A DNA stretch of 5,554 bases, taken from positions 1 to 5,554 of the forward strand of contig JADMIN010000216.1 in the NCBI GenBank assembly GCA_015478575.1, written 5' to 3'. The translations under genes and the position numbers were made by a program. Of this stretch, positions 4,445 to 5,554 are shown in pieces (position 1 is the stretch's first letter; each line of letters starts with the position of its first letter). Origin of the DNA: Ktedonobacterales bacterium (lineage in GTDB: Bacteria; Chloroflexota; Ktedonobacteria; Ktedonobacterales; JADMIN01). The notes under the pieces were generated by a model, which saw only the letters and a list, made by a program, of their open reading frames with translations, did no database searches and had not been told where the DNA came from.

Positions 4445-5554
4445 ATGAAGGCCGCGTGGGGGCCGTGGGGGCCGTGGGGGCCGCGTGTGGCGCGGGCATG
4501 CGGGCTGGTGGCGGTGGCCAGCATGGTTTGCCTGCTGCTCGTCCTGGCCGATGTGGTAGGGGTGCTGCCCGGCATGGAGCCTGGGGGATCGGTGATCGGC
4601 AGAGCGGAGGCGCAGGCGCTCACACGCACTGGTACTATGGCCACCATGGGCGCGCCTGGCAGCACGGCGACGGATACGCCTTCACCCTCGCCGTCACCTT
4701 CGCCGTCACCCTCGCCGCCGCCGCCGCCAACCCTCTCGATCATTAGCCCCGCCTCGCTCCGGGGGCCAGTGGGCGCGCGCATCACGCTGGCGGGGAATGG
4801 CTGGGGCGTGGATGGAATCACGATCGGCGCGGCCACCGATAGCTCAAAATGCGGTATACCTGGATCCTGGCTGACAACATTTGGTACGGCGACCGCGAAT
4901 GGTGGTGGGGCCATGTTCACCTTTATCTGGCCGGTGGCGCAGGCGAGCGTGGGCACTACCTACGCGATCTGTGCCACGAGTGGCGCGGGGACGGCGAGCG
5001 CGAGTTATGAGGTGCTGGCCTCATCGCCACCGACGCTCTCCCTCTCGGCGTTCACCATGCAGGTGGGGCAGAACATCAGCGTGAATGGCGCGAGCTTCTT
5101 CGGCAGCGCTAGCGTTACCCTCACGATCACAGGATCGAGTGGCGCACGCTTGTTGGCGAGCCTGAATCCCAACGGCGATGGAACGTTCAGCTATCCCTAT
5201 ATCGCCGCCAGTATGGATGCGGGGCGTGTGCTGCTCACGGCGACCTCGGCAGGCGAGGGCGGCGCGCCTCCGGCGCTACGGGCCAGCGCCTCGCTGGTGG
5301 TGCGGGCGGTGGCGACGGTCACGCCGACGGCAGCGCCCTCGCCAACGACGGCCATCGCCTCACCCACAACGGTGCCAGTGGCGACGCCGGGCGCGCCATC
5401 GCGCGGCAATGAGCTTCCAGGGGGCGTGCTGCTGCTGCTGGGGCTGGTGACTTTGGTTGGCTTGATAGGTGGCATAGTGATCTTCTTGCTGCGTCGTGGT
5501 GGGCTAGAGGGATCACCTGCTGGGCAGCATGGGCTGGCAGGGGGCTATGGAGGG
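4445..5554 (+). CDS. secreted/surface protein with two IPT/TIG-like regions and C-terminal transmembrane anchor, 3' partial
   Basis: The frame is open for 370 codons from ATG 4445 to the right edge with no stop, so the C-terminus is missing. The order is: a short N-terminus with three Trp-Gly-Pro units (5-13) and two Arg; a hydrophobic segment (about 20-43) that acts as signal peptide or anchor, with a possible AQA cleavage site at 56-58; a Ser-Pro linker (79-95); a first beta-rich region (about 96-192) beginning LSIISPASLRGPVGARITLAGNGW, the opening pattern of IPT/TIG immunoglobulin-like folds, with two cysteines (136, 176) that could form a disulfide; a second, more diverged repeat (about 196-288, LSLSAFTMQVGQNISVNGASFF); a Thr/Pro/Ala linker (about 290-319); a strong transmembrane helix (about 327-349) with an Arg-Arg stop-transfer; and a Gly-rich tail running off the edge. 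The role is unknown; the layout suggests an exported, membrane-tethered adhesion or sensing protein. The IPT assignment rests on pattern only. Confidence 0.8.
   Translation, partial: MKAAWGPWGPWGPRVARACGLVAVASMVCLLLVLADVVGVLPGMEPGGSVIGRAEAQALTRTGTMATMGAPGSTATDTPSPSPSPSPSPSPPPPPTLSIISPASLRGPVGARITLAGNGWGVDGITIGAATDSSKCGIPGSWLTTFGTATANGGGAMFTFIWPVAQASVGTTYAICATSGAGTASASYEVLASSPPTLSLSAFTMQVGQNISVNGASFFGSASVTLTITGSSGARLLASLNPNGDGTFSYPYIAASMDAGRVLLTATSAGEGGAPPALRASASLVVRAVATVTPTAAPSPTTAIASPTTVPVATPGAPSRGNELPGGVLLLLGLVTLVGLIGGIVIFLLRRGGLEGSPAGQHGLAGGYGG
4456..4482. repeat. three perfect tandem copies of a 9-bp repeat inside the coding start
   Basis: GTGGGGGCC is repeated at 4456-4464, 4465-4473 and 4474-4482. 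The unit is in frame and yields Trp-Gly-Pro three times near the N-terminus of the surface protein. Because the unit is a multiple of three, gain or loss of a copy would keep the frame. Confidence 0.85.
4679..4729 (+). repeat. Ser-Pro coding low-complexity tract
   Basis: Alternating Pro and Ser codons followed by four more Pro (residues 79-95 of the surface protein) come from repeats of the pattern TCACCCTCGCCG with small changes. Such tracts are stiff extracellular spacers between a membrane anchor and folded domains. The purine-rich opposite strand yields a spurious Gly/Glu reading frame. Confidence 0.8.

Noticed and set aside
4508..4531. Lipoprotein signal around Cys29 of the surface protein
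   Set aside because: The residue before the cysteine is Val, not Gly, Ala or Ser, and the cysteine lies in the middle of the hydrophobic segment, not at its end.
4390..4956. 188-codon frame on the - strand
   Set aside because: Its Gly/Glu-rich stretch is the complement of the Ser-Pro tract of the surface protein, and it covers that gene's promoter-proximal leader and start. It is a shadow of the real gene.
5413..5554. Sortase-type (LPXTG) anchor at ELPGG before the last hydrophobic segment
   Set aside because: The threonine is missing, and at least 19 residues follow the Arg-Arg pair, whereas sortase substrates end shortly after it. A plain transmembrane anchor fits better.

Overview
The window holds four genes, all on the + strand, in GC-rich DNA with strongly GC-biased third codon positions. 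Two are cut by the window edges. In order they are: the 3' part of a CLC-family chloride channel/transporter with a CBS-domain pair (1-1331); a CaxA-type Ca2+/H+ antiporter (1573-2775); a membrane-anchored Hanks-type Ser/Thr protein kinase (2895-4274); and the 5' part of a secreted or surface protein (4445 to the right edge). The last has an N-terminal hydrophobic segment, a Ser-Pro linker, two IPT/TIG-like beta-sandwich regions, a Thr/Pro/Ala linker and a C-terminal transmembrane helix. It has no stop codon inside the window.

The organism is probably a bacterium with many eukaryote-like kinases and Pro/Ser/Thr-linked surface proteins. The style of the kinase and of the IPT-like protein recalls Chloroflexota (for example Ktedonobacteria or related thermophiles). 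This is an inference from protein style; there is no rRNA or other marker gene here.

Layout: 1-1331 CLC; 1332-1572 a 241-base gap with two different three-copy tandem repeats (14-bp and 10-bp units), a TATAGT -10-like box and a ribosome binding site for the antiporter; 1573-2775 antiporter; 2776-2894 a gap with a perfect TATAAT box and a Shine-Dalgarno sequence for the kinase; 2895-4274 kinase; 4275-4444 a gap with a good sigma70-type promoter (TTGACG-17-TATAGT), a perfect 12-bp palindrome just after the predicted transcription start, a hairpin and a ribosome binding site; 4445-5554 the surface protein. I found no convincing intrinsic terminator, no tRNA or rRNA, no CRISPR array and no insertion sequence.

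The first two genes are both ion transporters (Cl- and Ca2+/H+) and may share a role in ion or pH homeostasis. The last two may form a signalling/surface pair, but each appears to have its own promoter, so co-function rests on adjacency only. This is mostly an ordinary chromosomal region. The most distinctive points are the promoter-proximal palindrome, the tandem repeats near gene starts, the kinase that has a long Ser/Pro juxtamembrane linker but almost no extracellular part, and the edge-truncated surface protein.
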